NCBI RefSeq assembly: GCF_000422345.1
Contig: NZ_AULP01000001.1
Span: 62,001-126,000, forward strand
DNA: 64,000 nt
Source of the DNA: Neomelitea salexigens DSM 19753
GTDB lineage: Bacteria > Pseudomonadota > Gammaproteobacteria > Pseudomonadales > Spongiibacteraceae
Reading direction: 5' to 3'
Position numbers and translations under genes: made by a program. Below the pieces are notes generated by a model that saw only the letters and a program-made list of their open reading frames with translations, ran no database searches and had not been told where the DNA came from. Shown in pieces: positions 9,829-18,849 of the stretch. Position 1 is the stretch's first letter, and each line of letters starts with the position of its first letter.

Positions 9829-10167
9829 TTAAATGGCTTTGAGCGTGCCCTTGGGCAGCACTGCATGCACGGCAACGCGCTGGAACTTCAGCTCTACGTT
9901 GTCCGCAACACTCAACACAACATAGTCATCGTCAAGCTTGGTGACTTTGCCGAGAATACCCGCACTGGTGACCACCTCGTCGCCTTTTGCCAGAGCGGCG
10001 ACCATTGCCGCGTGCTCTTTTTGACGCTTGCGCTGAGGACGAATCGCAATGAAGTAAAAAAGGCCGAACATCAGCACCAGAAAGCCGATCTGGAACAACT
10101 CACCGCCCGGAGGGGCGCCTGCAGCGCCAGCAGTTTGTGCGTGGGCTTGAGAGATAAAAAAGCTCAT
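9829..10167 (-). CDS. yajC: Preprotein translocase subunit YajC
   Basis: A 112-residue protein with one transmembrane helix (ELFQIGFLVLMFGLFYFIAI) followed by RPQRKRQKEHAAMVAALAKGDEVVTSAGILGKV, which is diagnostic for YajC. YajC associates with SecDF-YidC at the inner membrane. The start has a good ribosome site (AAGGAA). A strong terminator follows directly, so the gene is monocistronic here, whereas secD and secF usually follow in the same operon; neither is in this window. This could be a relocated or a second yajC copy. Confidence 0.93.
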   Translation of the reverse strand: MSFFISQAHAQTAGAAGAPPGGELFQIGFLVLMFGLFYFIAIRPQRKRQKEHAAMVAALAKGDEVVTSAGILGKVTKLDDDYVVLSVADNVELKFQRVAVHAVLPKGTLKAI

Positions 10168-10264
10168 CGTGTTTCCTTAAACAAAACTAAAAAAGCCGGG
10201 CGAAAGCCCTCAATTTGGGCTGCTCAGCAGATCCCGAGCGAAATATAGTACACAAGGCCCAGAT

Positions 10265-11038
10265 TCAAAGCGAGATGTCATAGTCCATTATAAAAGGCGC
10301 ATGATCGGAAAAGCGTTCTTCGCGGTATACCCAGCCATCGCGAATGCTATCGATGAGCCCGGGGGTGACCACATGGTAGTCGAGCCGCCAACCAACATTG
10401 TTGGCATAGGCCTGCCCTCGGTTTGACCACCAGGTGTATACCGCCTCGGTGTTAATCTGCCGAAAGGCGTCAACAAAACCCGCTTCGTCATAGAGCTTAT
10501 CCAGCCACGCCCGCTCGTGGGGCAAAAAGCCTGAATTTTTGCGATTCGCGCGCCAGTTTTTTAGGTCAATTTCGCGGTGGCACATATTCCAGTCGCCACA
10601 AATGATCAGCTCCCTACCCTGGGCTTTTAGCTCGACAAAATGCGGGTATATCTTTTCCAGAAAATCATCTTTCTTTTGCTGCGCCGCGTCACTGCTTGAG
10701 CCGGAGGGCATGTAAAGAGAGATAACACTGAGCTTGTCGTAATCGGCTCTGACATACCGCCCCTCGCTGTCCAGCGGGTCCCAGCCCAGCTCGCAAACAA
10801 AGCGTTGTGGCGGCGTGCGACAATAAATGGCCGTGCCGCTATACCCTTTCTTGTGCGCATCATTGAAGGCCGATACATAACCCTGGGGGTGGAACAGTGG
10901 GTCACTTAGCTGGTGTTGCTGGGCCTTGGTTTCCTGAATACAAACCACATCAGCCTGCTGAGTTTCCAGCCAGGAAAAGAAACCCTTGCGAGCTGCTGCT
11001 CGAATACCGTTGGTGTTTACGGTAATTACGCGCACCAC
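10265..11038 (-). CDS. xthA: Exodeoxyribonuclease III (AP endonuclease)
   Basis: A 257-residue member of the endonuclease/exonuclease/phosphatase family that cuts DNA 5' of abasic sites in base excision repair. The catalytic residues are present: Glu36 in CIQETKA, Asp and Asn in ICGDWNMCH, and Asp-His in RFSDHAPF. Pseudomonas Crc is a relative in which these are changed (for example QDTRA), so the intact residues argue for an active nuclease and not Crc. Two consecutive GTG codons are possible starts behind a GGAGG site. A weak hairpin with a T-run lies between this gene and yajC. Confidence 0.88.
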   Translation of the reverse strand: MVRVITVNTNGIRAAARKGFFSWLETQQADVVCIQETKAQQHQLSDPLFHPQGYVSAFNDAHKKGYSGTAIYCRTPPQRFVCELGWDPLDSEGRYVRADYDKLSVISLYMPSGSSSDAAQQKKDDFLEKIYPHFVELKAQGRELIICGDWNMCHREIDLKNWRANRKNSGFLPHERAWLDKLYDEAGFVDAFRQINTEAVYTWWSNRGQAYANNVGWRLDYHVVTPGLIDSIRDGWVYREERFSDHAPFIMDYDISL

Positions 11039-11239
11039 GTACCCTCCAAAAAATGGCCGAGCTTAGCAGACCCCGCCTGCCGACAAGTACTGCTGTACAT
11101 TTTTTTTCACCAAATTCAATATTTTGAAGCCATATAACGTCACCCATACAGAGCATGTTGTTCCGCGTCGCTTACCCTAAAATCAGGGTCGATAACAACC
11201 GCATTGCGGCAACATAAAGACCAAACAGGAACATTCGCT

Positions 11240-11719
11240 ATGAACGCCAGCTCCGCTGACCAACTCTTACAGATCGAGGCGATCAAACGTCTCAAATATG
11301 TTTACTTGCGCGCAGTAGATACCCACGACTGGCAATTATTGGAAAGCACGCTCAGTGAAGACTGCGTTGCCCGCTACGACGGCGGCAAGTATAGCTTCGA
11401 CAACCGCAGCGAGCTCATCGCTGGCCTGCGCGGCCACATGGATAGCCCCAATGTACTAACCATGCACAATGGCCACCACCCTGAAATCGAGTTGCTCAGC
11501 GAAAGTGAGGCACGCGGAAAGTGGTACCTGCAGGACCTCGTGTTCAATAAGGAGCAAAACTGGATGCTGTTTGGCACGGCCATCTACACGGATCACTATC
11601 GCCTGGAAAATGGTGAGTGGAAAATTTGCCGAACGGAATATGAGCGGATAATGGAAACCATCAATGCGCCGATTCCATCGACCCTGAGCTTTACCCACAG
11701 TATGTTTGAAAAGAAATAG
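11240..11719 (+). CDS. SnoaL/NTF2-like protein
   Basis: About 159 residues. The pattern IEAIKRLKYVYLRAVDTHDWQLLESTLSEDCVARY at the N-terminus and the later alternating strands fit the SnoaL-like subfamily of the NTF2 fold, a small cone-shaped domain found in isomerases, dehydratases and proteins of unknown activity. The ATG with AGGA nine bases upstream was preferred over an upstream non-ATG start. It is directly followed by an acyl-CoA ligase gene on the same strand, so it may act on the same compound. Its own activity cannot be read from the sequence. Confidence 0.8.
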   Translation: MNASSADQLLQIEAIKRLKYVYLRAVDTHDWQLLESTLSEDCVARYDGGKYSFDNRSELIAGLRGHMDSPNVLTMHNGHHPEIELLSESEARGKWYLQDLVFNKEQNWMLFGTAIYTDHYRLENGEWKICRTEYERIMETINAPIPSTLSFTHSMFEKK

Positions 11720-11731
11720 GCAACCCAGACT

Positions 11732-13450
11732 ATGACCAATATTGCTCAAACGCTTCGCGACTGCCAAAACCAGCTCTGCGCCCCGGGCGCCCCCTATGAG
11801 ATGGAAGACTGTGTGGTAAACGGGCAGCATTTCCGTCAGTTTAAGCAGGCACCATCGAGCATGCGTGAACTGCTCGATGCCGGCCGCCAGCATGGAGACG
11901 GAGAATTTCTGGTGTATGCCGAACCGGGCAAGCCGGAAGAGCGGCGCAGCTTCGCACAATTTTTTCAGCGGGTGGACGCGCTCGCCTACCAGCTTGTCCA
12001 CCACTATCAACTCAAACAGGGCCAGCGTATCGCGATCGCCATGCGCAACTACCCAGAGTGGATGGAGGCCTACACAGCTATCGCGTCACTCGGTGCTATT
12101 GTGGTGCCACTGAATAGCTGGGGCAGCGCTGAAGAATTGGAGTTTGTACTGCGCGACAGCGCCGCTGACATTGTCTTCTGCGACGCTCGCCGTCTCGAGC
12201 TGCTCACACCAATGCTGGCCGATCTGCCCTGCCGCGCCATCGTTGCACGCAGCCAGGCCAGTGAACACGCCGAAAGTATGGAAGCGCTTATCGCCGGCGC
12301 AATGGGCCAAGCCATGCCGCAGCCCTGGCAATGCCAGCTGGATGACCCTGTACAAATCATGTACAGCTCTGGCACCAGTGGTAAGCCCAAGGGAGCACTT
12401 TCAAGTCATCGCAATATCATCCAGGCGATTATCAGCTTTGAGGTACAGGCCATCATGTCAGCGATGGCCAACCCGAAGGCGATCGAGGCGATGTTTGCCG
12501 GCGGCAATGCTCCCTGCTCACTGCTATCAGTGCCGCTATTTCACGTTTCCGGCTGCTATGCGGCCTTTCTGCTGAACCTTCGCGGCGGTCGCAAAATTGT
12601 GATGACCTATAAATGGGACGCCGCCGAGGCCCTGCGTTTGATTGAGCAGGAAACCGTCACGATATTCAGCGCCGCGCCCTCGATGGTGATAGACCTGCTG
12701 CAACACCCGGACTTCGACAAACGCGACACCAGTAGTTTGTTTTCTCTCGGTGGCGGTGGCAGTGCCTGCCCTCCAACGTTTAAACGCGTGATTGACGAGC
12801 GTTTTGAACAAGCCTACGTGGGCACTGGCTACGGCATGACGGAAAGCAACGCGATCTGCTCCAGCTGCACCGGCGCTGCCTACGAAGAAAAACCCGGCGC
12901 CGCTGGAACATTGTCCCCCCTGGTCGACTTTAAAACCTGCGACGAGGAAGGCCGCGACCTCCCGCCGGGGGAAAAGGGGGAAATCTGGCTGCGCTCAGTG
13001 TGCAATATCCAGTCTTACTGGCATCGTCCTGAAGCAACCGCTAGCCAGTTTAAAGATGGCTGGATGGCCACCGGCGATATCGGATTCCTAGACGAAGACG
13101 GCTTCGTTCATCTCGCAGACCGCGCCAAAGACTTGATTATTCGCGGCGGGGAAAATATCTATCCAGCGGAAATTGAGACACTGCTAAGCCGCCACCCAGC
13201 GGTTCTTGAATCCGCAGTTATCGGCTTGCCGGATGAGCGTATGGGGGAATCGGTAGCCGCCCTGGTCAGGCTGAATGACGGCGAAACGCTCACCGAAGAT
13301 GCCCTGCTATCCTTTTTACGCGAGCAATTGGCCGGCTTTAAAGTGCCCTCGGCGCTGCACTTCGTAGCACAGCCCCTGCCCCGCAATGCCGCAGGCAAGC
13401 TGCTGAAAAAGCAAATTAAGGAGGAGTACGCTACACTGGCGAAGGTTTAA
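11732..13450 (+). CDS. AMP-dependent acyl-CoA synthetase/ligase
   Basis: A 572-residue adenylate-forming enzyme that activates a carboxylic acid with ATP and joins it to CoA. Motifs in order: the P-loop-like YSSGTSGKPKG at about residue 209, GYGMTESNA near 367, WMATGDIGFLDEDGF at about 443, the hinge DRAKDLIIRGGENIYPAEIE and the C-terminal catalytic lysine in NAAGKLLKK. The pattern is that of class I fatty-acid or aryl-CoA ligases; the substrate is not determinable. It follows the SnoaL-like gene by about a dozen bases and probably shares its transcript. A GC-rich hairpin without a T-run follows the stop. Confidence 0.92.
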   Translation: MTNIAQTLRDCQNQLCAPGAPYEMEDCVVNGQHFRQFKQAPSSMRELLDAGRQHGDGEFLVYAEPGKPEERRSFAQFFQRVDALAYQLVHHYQLKQGQRIAIAMRNYPEWMEAYTAIASLGAIVVPLNSWGSAEELEFVLRDSAADIVFCDARRLELLTPMLADLPCRAIVARSQASEHAESMEALIAGAMGQAMPQPWQCQLDDPVQIMYSSGTSGKPKGALSSHRNIIQAIISFEVQAIMSAMANPKAIEAMFAGGNAPCSLLSVPLFHVSGCYAAFLLNLRGGRKIVMTYKWDAAEALRLIEQETVTIFSAAPSMVIDLLQHPDFDKRDTSSLFSLGGGGSACPPTFKRVIDERFEQAYVGTGYGMTESNAICSSCTGAAYEEKPGAAGTLSPLVDFKTCDEEGRDLPPGEKGEIWLRSVCNIQSYWHRPEATASQFKDGWMATGDIGFLDEDGFVHLADRAKDLIIRGGENIYPAEIETLLSRHPAVLESAVIGLPDERMGESVAALVRLNDGETLTEDALLSFLREQLAGFKVPSALHFVAQPLPRNAAGKLLKKQIKEEYATLAKV

Positions 13451-13494
13451 GTTCTCACGCCCGGCTAACGGCCGGGCCACCCTTCGGAGCGCTA

Positions 13495-13920
13495 ATGAAA
13501 TTTTTCTCCGAGCGCCGGGCGCGCAAGATTCTTGAAGACGGGGCCGACGATGCCCAGCAAGAACAGCTGGAAGCCACCCTGAAAAACCGGCGGCGCATTC
13601 TCGACAAAGTCCTCACTAACGCTTCACTTGCCCCTTACCTGGAACAAGTGAAAACCCTGTTTCAACTTGTGCAAGACTATGCTCGGGGCAATTATCGGGA
13701 AATACCCTGGTGGTCCATCGGCGCTGTCATTACAGCCCTTGGTTATATTTTAATGCCATTGGACAGCATCCCGGACTTCATTCCTGTAGCGGGCTATCTG
13801 GATGACGCCGTGGTGTTAAAACTGTGTTTAGACATGATCGCACGGGACCTTCAGCAGTACCGTCTGAGTAAAGATGAGGCCGAGCAACAGGGCGAAATAA
13901 GCAACGAAGACACCGATTAA
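13495..13920 (+). CDS. YkvA family protein (DUF1232)
   Basis: A 141-residue protein with the DUF1232 core IGAVITALGYILMPLD followed by SIPDFIPVAGYLDD at about residues 80-115, which is the defining signature of the YkvA family, a small membrane-associated module of unknown function. The rest is charged and partly helical. The ATG has GGAG eight bases upstream. Its end overlaps by four bases the stop of the convergent neighbouring gene. Confidence 0.85.
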   Translation: MKFFSERRARKILEDGADDAQQEQLEATLKNRRRILDKVLTNASLAPYLEQVKTLFQLVQDYARGNYREIPWWSIGAVITALGYILMPLDSIPDFIPVAGYLDDAVVLKLCLDMIARDLQQYRLSKDEAEQQGEISNEDTD

Positions 13921-14357
13921 TCGTCAGGCAGGTCACCGGCGAGAATGAAATTGAGGTCAGCGGGCGGTGGTTCGTCATTGAGCACGCTCTGGCAATAACG
14001 CACTGCCTCCTCCACGGTATCGCAGGCGACATAGGACATCCCCGAGTCGGCGTAGGAAAAGTCCAGCGCTTTTAAGTCAACCGAGTTGCAGCCGACATAA
14101 ACCTGGTCAACACAGCCTTGTAACTGGCACCAGAGCGACAACTTCGGCTGCGCCGCGGTGACTTCCGGGGTATGAAGGTCGTAGTCGCGATAATCCACCA
14201 CTCGACACCACGGCTGCTTGTCATAGCGGGCAACCACGCGCTCCAATTCTTGGAAATACGCCATGGCGCCCTCTATATTCCAGGCCCCGCGCAAGGTGGC
14301 AATAACGATATTGCCCTGAGTTTCTACGGAAAAAGAACCGTGTGCGTCGCTGCTCAT
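13917..14357 (-). CDS. Hypothetical protein, possibly STAS/SpoIIAA-like
   Basis: About 146 residues, soluble, no signal peptide. The beginning (GSFSVETQGNIVIATLRGAWNIEGAMAYFQELE) and a later KALDFSYADSGMSYVACDTVEEAVRYCQ have the strand-helix rhythm of SpoIIAA-like/STAS domains, but I do not recognise a specific family. The start is taken at the second ATG because the AGGAG site sits directly against the first one and six bases before the second. It is convergent with and overlaps the ykvA-like gene. Confidence 0.7.
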   Translation of the reverse strand: MSSDAHGSFSVETQGNIVIATLRGAWNIEGAMAYFQELERVVARYDKQPWCRVVDYRDYDLHTPEVTAAQPKLSLWCQLQGCVDQVYVGCNSVDLKALDFSYADSGMSYVACDTVEEAVRYCQSVLNDEPPPADLNFILAGDLPDD

Positions 14358-14429
14358 CGGCATCTCCTGTGACGTTACCTCTTTATAGCAAGCCCACAGA
14401 ACCTTGCCTATGCGTATTTATGCGCGGTT

Positions 14430-14924
14430 TCAGTCTAAATCCAGCCCATCGAGCAAGCTGATAACGTCGTCGTGATGGCGCTTGGTATTCACTTTTTCCA
14501 TCACATGTTTTAAGCGGCCATCTTTGCCAATAATAAAGGTCGTACGCAAAATGCCATCGTACTCACGGCCCATGAACTTCTTGAGCCCCCAGGCGCCGTA
14601 CTTATCCGCTATGGCGTGGTCTTCATCAGACAACAGGGTAAAGTTTAACGGCGCCTCTTCCTTCTTGGGGTTTTCTTCAAATTTCTTCAATTTCGCAACC
14701 GGGTCGGGGCTAACAGCCAGCACCACGGTGTCCCGCTTAGCAAATTCTTTCTGCGTGTCACGAATACCGCAGGCCTGCACGGTACAACCTGGCGTCTTCG
14801 CTTTGGGGTAGAAATACAAAACCACATTTTTACTACCCTTGAAATCTTTCAAGCTGACTTTGTCGCCATTTTGATCTTGCAACGTAAAGGCGGGAGCCAT
14901 ATTACCGATTTTGGGGAACGCCAT
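14430..14924 (-). CDS. bcp: Thioredoxin-dependent thiol peroxidase (Bcp/PrxQ)
   Basis: A 164-residue peroxiredoxin that reduces hydrogen peroxide and organic peroxides in the cytoplasm. The peroxidatic Cys47 is in TPGCTVQACG, with a second Cys52 five residues on, the arrangement of the atypical two-cysteine Bcp/PrxQ class. VVLYFYPKAKTPGC, DTVVLAVSPDPV and FIIGKDGRL are further family strings. GGAG precedes the ATG. The gene begins 10 bases after rmuC on the same strand, so both may share a transcript. Confidence 0.93.
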   Translation of the reverse strand: MAFPKIGNMAPAFTLQDQNGDKVSLKDFKGSKNVVLYFYPKAKTPGCTVQACGIRDTQKEFAKRDTVVLAVSPDPVAKLKKFEENPKKEEAPLNFTLLSDEDHAIADKYGAWGLKKFMGREYDGILRTTFIIGKDGRLKHVMEKVNTKRHHDDVISLLDGLDLD

Positions 14925-14934
14925 GATTTACTCC

Positions 14935-16383
14935 TCAATCATCTATCGCTGAATTGTCAGTATCGTCGTGTTGCAGATCAGCGCGATCGCTGAGTGCCGC
15001 TGGAATCTGCTTTTTAACCTTCGCGCCCAGAGCCTCCAGTCTGGCAATACGACCGACCACGTTGCCGCGCCCCTCTGTCATACGCTTAAGGGTTTTCTCA
15101 TAGGCTTGTTGGCCTCTCTCCAGGTGCTTACCCAGGTCTTCCAGAGACTCGGACACCAATACAAATTGGTCGTGCAAGGCACCCGCTTCGCGAGCAATTT
15201 TCTCGGCGTTGCGGTTTTGGCGCTCGTAACGCCAGATACTCTGCACCGTGCGCAGCGTCGCCAGTAAGGTTGTCGGCCCGACAACCACAATGTTTTGCTC
15301 ATACGCGCTGCGAAACAGCTCCGGATCATGTTCAAAAGCCGCCATAAACGCGGCCTCCACCGGGATAAAGATAAACACGAAATCCAGGGTTCGCAGGCCC
15401 TCAATATGCTGATAGGCCTTAGTCGACAGGCCCCCAATATGCTGACGCACCGACTGGATATGTTCTTTGAGCGCTGCGCTGCGCTCGCTGTCATCCTCGC
15501 TGCTGCAGTAGCGTTCATAAGCGATAAGAGAGACTTTGGCATCAATAATGATGTCTTTGTCGTCAGGCAGGTGGACGATCACGTCGGGCTGACGGCGGCG
15601 CCCCTGTTCATCGGTAAAGCTTTGCTGGGTGTCATACTCGTGACCCTTGCGCAGCCCGGACTCCTCCAACACCCGCTCCAGAATCACTTCGCCCCAGTTG
15701 CCCTGCGCCTTGTTGTCCCCTTTAAGCGCGCGCGTTAAGTTGTGCGCCTCGCGACTGATACTGTGGTTCATTTCCTGAAGGGTTTTTAACTGCTCGCGCA
15801 ATTCACCATGCTGGCGATTTTCGATGTCGTAAATTTGGTTTACGCGCTCCTGAAAGCCTTTAAGTTGTTCGCGAAAGGGATTCAGCGACTGCTGAAGGCT
15901 CTGTTGATTACTCTCGCTAAAGCGGCGGGATTTTTCGTCAAAGATCTTGTGCGCCAACTTCTCGAACTGCGCACTCAGTTCCTCCTTGGCCTGCTTGAGC
16001 AGGCCAATTTGCTCGGCGCTGGCAGTTTGCAGGTGCTGATAGTCACTCTCTTTGCGTGCCAGCGCCGCCTGAGCGTCCGCCAGTTGCTTGCGGTACGCCT
16101 CGGCTTTTACCAGCTCCTCTGCCTGATGGCGCACTCTGTCCTGAGCAACGGCTTCAGCCCGCTGCGCCTCATTAGCCCGTTGCTCAGCGGCATTCAAGCG
16201 ATGTTGTGCGGTGTCTAAACGCGCGTTAAGGTCTTCGCTCTGTGCACGTAATGCGTCCATTTGCTGGTCCGTTTTTTGTCGCTCAAGCACGGCTATGCGA
16301 TGCCAGATCAGCGCACCAATACCCAGCCCTAGCAGTAGCGCTACCGCGCTGCTAACAAGCAAAATTAGATCTACATTATTCAT
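14935..16383 (-). CDS. rmuC: DNA recombination protein RmuC
   Basis: A 482-residue protein with an N-terminal membrane helix (LILLVSSAVALLLGLGIGAL), a long coiled coil at about residues 30-200 rich in Glu, Gln and Arg, and the conserved RmuC domain with GNWGEVILERVLEESGL, QPDVIVHLPDDKDIIIDAKVSL, FVFIFIPVEAAF and LLATLRTVQSIWRYE. RmuC limits rearrangements at inverted repeats and carries a nuclease-like fold (the DAK motif is present). Length fits the family. It lies directly upstream of bcp on the same strand. Confidence 0.95.
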   Translation of the reverse strand: MNNVDLILLVSSAVALLLGLGIGALIWHRIAVLERQKTDQQMDALRAQSEDLNARLDTAQHRLNAAEQRANEAQRAEAVAQDRVRHQAEELVKAEAYRKQLADAQAALARKESDYQHLQTASAEQIGLLKQAKEELSAQFEKLAHKIFDEKSRRFSESNQQSLQQSLNPFREQLKGFQERVNQIYDIENRQHGELREQLKTLQEMNHSISREAHNLTRALKGDNKAQGNWGEVILERVLEESGLRKGHEYDTQQSFTDEQGRRRQPDVIVHLPDDKDIIIDAKVSLIAYERYCSSEDDSERSAALKEHIQSVRQHIGGLSTKAYQHIEGLRTLDFVFIFIPVEAAFMAAFEHDPELFRSAYEQNIVVVGPTTLLATLRTVQSIWRYERQNRNAEKIAREAGALHDQFVLVSESLEDLGKHLERGQQAYEKTLKRMTEGRGNVVGRIARLEALGAKVKKQIPAALSDRADLQHDDTDNSAIDD

Positions 16384-16460
16384 CGTATTCGGGCTGACCA
16401 GAAAGTGAATGGAGTACTATACACCGAGCGCTGACACCCTACCCGGGTGCCGCGCAGCGG

Positions 16461-17024
16461 CTATTGGTCGAAGTTCCAGTTTACGTGCTTGGCCCAGAGG
16501 GGGCCGGGCTTACCCAGGCGAATGGGGTAATCGTTGCGCCGACGGTCTTCGAAATAATCTATCAAAATATCGGTAACCACCGGAAACGCCAGCTCGGACC
16601 AGGGAATGTCTTCTTCTCGGAAAAGCTTACTTTCCAGGCTTTCCGGACCGACGCCGAAATCGCCGTCGAGTTCACCGCGAAAAAATACATACACCTGATT
16701 GATATGGGGAATATCGAATAATCGATACAGGCTCTCGTCCTTCACTTTGGCGGCCGCTTCCTCACGGGTTTCCCTGAGAGCGCCCTCCAGCATCGTCTCG
16801 CCGTTTTCCATAAAACCGGCGGGAATCGTCCAGAAGCCCAACCGTGGCTCAATAGCGCGCCGGCAAAGCAGAACCTGATCGCCGATGGTGGGCAGGCAGC
16901 CCACCACCACACGGGGGTTTTGGTAATGAATAATGTCGCACTGAGTGCATGTATAACGTGGTCGGTCGTCTCCTTCCGGCACACGGAGTTCAACCGGCGC
17001 ACCACACTCACTGCAAAACTTCAT
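16461..17024 (-). CDS. NUDIX hydrolase with N-terminal zinc ribbon
   Basis: A 187-residue protein with four zinc-ribbon cysteines in MKFCSECGAPV and YTCTQCD, followed by a NUDIX domain. The NUDIX box GFMENGETMLEGALRETREEA is complete, with the REExxEE-type metal-binding glutamates. This pairing resembles NudC-type NADH/NAD-capped RNA hydrolases, but the protein is shorter and lacks the NudC SQPWPFP element, so the substrate is probably another nucleoside diphosphate derivative. Cytoplasmic. The flavin reductase gene follows on the same strand after about 30 bases. Confidence 0.88.
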   Translation of the reverse strand: MKFCSECGAPVELRVPEGDDRPRYTCTQCDIIHYQNPRVVVGCLPTIGDQVLLCRRAIEPRLGFWTIPAGFMENGETMLEGALRETREEAAAKVKDESLYRLFDIPHINQVYVFFRGELDGDFGVGPESLESKLFREEDIPWSELAFPVVTDILIDYFEDRRRNDYPIRLGKPGPLWAKHVNWNFDQ

Positions 17025-17055
17025 CTATACCGCTACTCCGCTGAGAGGCAAAGTC

Positions 17056-17532
17056 CTAGCGCAGTTCCTGATAGCCACCACCGTGGAAAACAAGAGGTTT
17101 ACCAGTGGGACTCAGGTCCATTTCAGTAACTTTACCAACAAGAATCAAATGATCCCCGCCATCATAGCGCTGCCAGATATCACATTCAAAGCTAGTGAGT
17201 GCACCGCGCAGAACCGGCAGGCCACTTTTACCAATGCGGTAGTGATCCTTATCCAGTTGGTGAGCATCTTTCTTCGCATATTGGTTGGACAGGCCAACCT
17301 GCTCTTGGCTCAGTACGTTGACCGTAAAGCCATCGGCCGCTTCAAAGGCCGGGTAACATTCGGAGTCGTTACGCAGGCTCCACAACACCAGAGCCGGGTC
17401 CAGCGACACCGAGGCAAATGAATTAACCGTCATACCGAAAGGCTCATAGCCGCGTGGATTGGCGGTAATTACGCACACACCTGTCGCGAACTGACCGAGG
17501 GCATTGCGGAAGTTACGGGGATCGAAGCTCAT
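17056..17532 (-). CDS. Flavin reductase family protein
   Basis: About 158 residues with the split-barrel FMN-binding fold. Typical strings are FRNALGQFATGVCVITA at the N-terminus, GMTVNSFASVSLDPALVLWSL, FTVNVLSQEQ and DHLILVGKV. Such proteins supply reduced flavin to partner monooxygenases or act as NAD(P)H:flavin oxidoreductases. The ATG chosen has an AGGAT site upstream and gives MSFDPRNFRN, matching family N-termini; an upstream in-frame start adds 27 unlikely residues. No monooxygenase partner is adjacent. Confidence 0.87.
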   Translation of the reverse strand: MSFDPRNFRNALGQFATGVCVITANPRGYEPFGMTVNSFASVSLDPALVLWSLRNDSECYPAFEAADGFTVNVLSQEQVGLSNQYAKKDAHQLDKDHYRIGKSGLPVLRGALTSFECDIWQRYDGGDHLILVGKVTEMDLSPTGKPLVFHGGGYQELR

Positions 17533-17652
17533 AAATATCCTGTTATCTGTGATTCGCCGCCGACCTGCGTATGGGCCGGCGTGAGGAGCGCGTAGTATAC
17601 CGTGGGAATGCATTCACCGATGCTGTTACAGCTCGTCCGAACGGCTGACGCC

Positions 17653-18099
17653 CTACCACCGCGCGGCGGCCCTATCGTCGCTTTCCCTGGCGTCCACCCA
17701 ACGGCTCTCACCGTTGTGCAATTGTTCTTTTTTCCAAAATGGCGCCTGGGTTTTAAGGTAGTCCATAACGAACTCACAGGCTTGAAATGCTGCGTGACGG
17801 TGCGCCGCGCTCACCGCAACCAGTACAATCTGCTCGCCGGGCAGCACGGTACCAACTCGGTGGATAACGGTGCAGCCAAGCAAGGACCAGCGCTCACTCG
17901 CCTCTACCAAAATGCGCTCGATGCTGGACTCGGTCATACCGGGGTAATGCTCCAGGTGCATCGATGCTACTGTATCGCCCTGGTTGTTATCGCGCATTAC
18001 GCCTACAAACTGCACAATTGCGCCGCTGGCGGTGCTGCGCAGTTGCGCTACTTCAGCGCCTGCATCGAAATCCTCAACCTGAACTAAAACTTTAATCAC
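17653..18099 (-). CDS. moaE: Molybdopterin synthase catalytic subunit MoaE
   Basis: A 148-residue subunit that inserts sulfur into precursor Z with MoaD to make molybdopterin. Family motifs are GAIVQFVGVMRD, LEHYPGMTESSI, HRVGTVLPGEQIVLVAVSAAHRHAAFQACEF and the catalytic lysines in DYLKTQAPFWKKE. The start codon is GTG behind GGAGG. moaD ends six bases upstream, so this is the last gene of MBL-moaC-moaD-moaE. The extreme C-terminus (ESDDRAAARW) is slightly long and polar. Confidence 0.94.
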   Translation of the reverse strand: MIKVLVQVEDFDAGAEVAQLRSTASGAIVQFVGVMRDNNQGDTVASMHLEHYPGMTESSIERILVEASERWSLLGCTVIHRVGTVLPGEQIVLVAVSAAHRHAAFQACEFVMDYLKTQAPFWKKEQLHNGESRWVDARESDDRAAARW

Positions 18100-18104
18100 T
18101 TAAC

Positions 18105-18347
18105 TTAACCTCCTGTAACTGGAGGAAAAAAAGCAACCTCATCACCCTCGGAAACAGGGCTTTCGTCGGCAGCAACTTGCTGATTAATCGCGCATAGCAA
18201 ATTTTCCTGGGCGAACTGCTCGGCCCAACAATCATTACGCATGGACAGCTGTGCCTTAAGGTCGGCTACGGTGCCGGCGTAGTCAATTTCCAAGTCAGAG
18301 GTGCCCAAGGTTTCACGCAGTTTGGCAAAGAACAAGACCTTAATCAT
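18105..18347 (-). CDS. moaD: Molybdopterin synthase sulfur carrier subunit MoaD
   Basis: About 80 residues with a ubiquitin-like fold, from [15 protein letters not shown] to the obligatory C-terminal Gly-Gly (FFPPVTGG), which becomes the thiocarboxylate used by MoaE. The ATG was chosen because GAGGGG is a proper distance upstream; another ATG two codons earlier sits too close to it. The start lies inside the end of moaC in another frame, indicating translational coupling. moaE follows after six bases. Confidence 0.93.
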   Translation of the reverse strand: MIKVLFFAKLRETLGTSDLEIDYAGTVADLKAQLSMRNDCWAEQFAQENLLCAINQQVAADESPVSEGDEVAFFPPVTGG

Positions 18348-18849
18348 GGTCATGCCCCTCCGCCGACCACTCGCCGGAACGCCCGCCTCGCTTGCTGAGA
18401 AGGCGGATGCCCTCAATGCACATGCCTTTATCAACAGCCTTACACATGTCATAGATCGTCAATGCAGCCACAGATACAGCCGTTAGGGCTTCCATCTCGA
18501 CGCCGGTTTGCGCAGCTAATTTACACCGCGCACGAATGTGCACGCACTGCCCTGCACTGTCGATGTCAAAATCGACCTTGACTGAAGACAGCATCAGCGG
18601 GTGGCACAGGGGGATCAAATCGCTGCATTTTTTTGCCGCTTGGATGCCAGCTAACCTGGCTACACCGAGCACATCACCCTTTTTATGATTGCCAGCGGCA
18701 ACCATAGCCAGCGTTTCTGCTTGCATCACCACACGGCCTGTCGCCTCGGCTTCCCTGGCCGTTACCGCTTTATCGGTGACGTCGACCATGCTCGCCTGGC
18801 CCTGGGCATCAAAATGCGTGAACTGTTTTTCTTCCACGTGATCACCCAT
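18340..18849 (-). CDS. moaC: Cyclic pyranopterin monophosphate synthase MoaC
   Basis: About 169 residues. MoaC converts the MoaA product to cyclic pyranopterin monophosphate. Diagnostic segments are [43 protein letters not shown] and [28 protein letters not shown], with the catalytic Lys and His-Pro in these strings. The start overlaps the end of the preceding metallo-beta-lactamase gene by eight bases. moaA, moaB and moeA are not in the window. The product feeds the molybdenum enzymes, such as the IorAB-like pair further along. Confidence 0.95.
   Translation of the reverse strand: MGDHVEEKQFTHFDAQGQASMVDVTDKAVTAREAEATGRVVMQAETLAMVAAGNHKKGDVLGVARLAGIQAAKKCSDLIPLCHPLMLSSVKVDFDIDSAGQCVHIRARCKLAAQTGVEMEALTAVSVAALTIYDMCKAVDKGMCIEGIRLLSKRGGRSGEWSAEGHDHD

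Noticed and set aside
10265-11038. Crc catabolite repression protein
   Set aside because: The nuclease residues that Crc has lost are intact here, so exonuclease III is the better call.
13451-13494. GC-rich hairpin after the acyl-CoA ligase gene as a terminator
   Set aside because: A 7-bp stem is present but no T-run follows, and the next gene begins right after.
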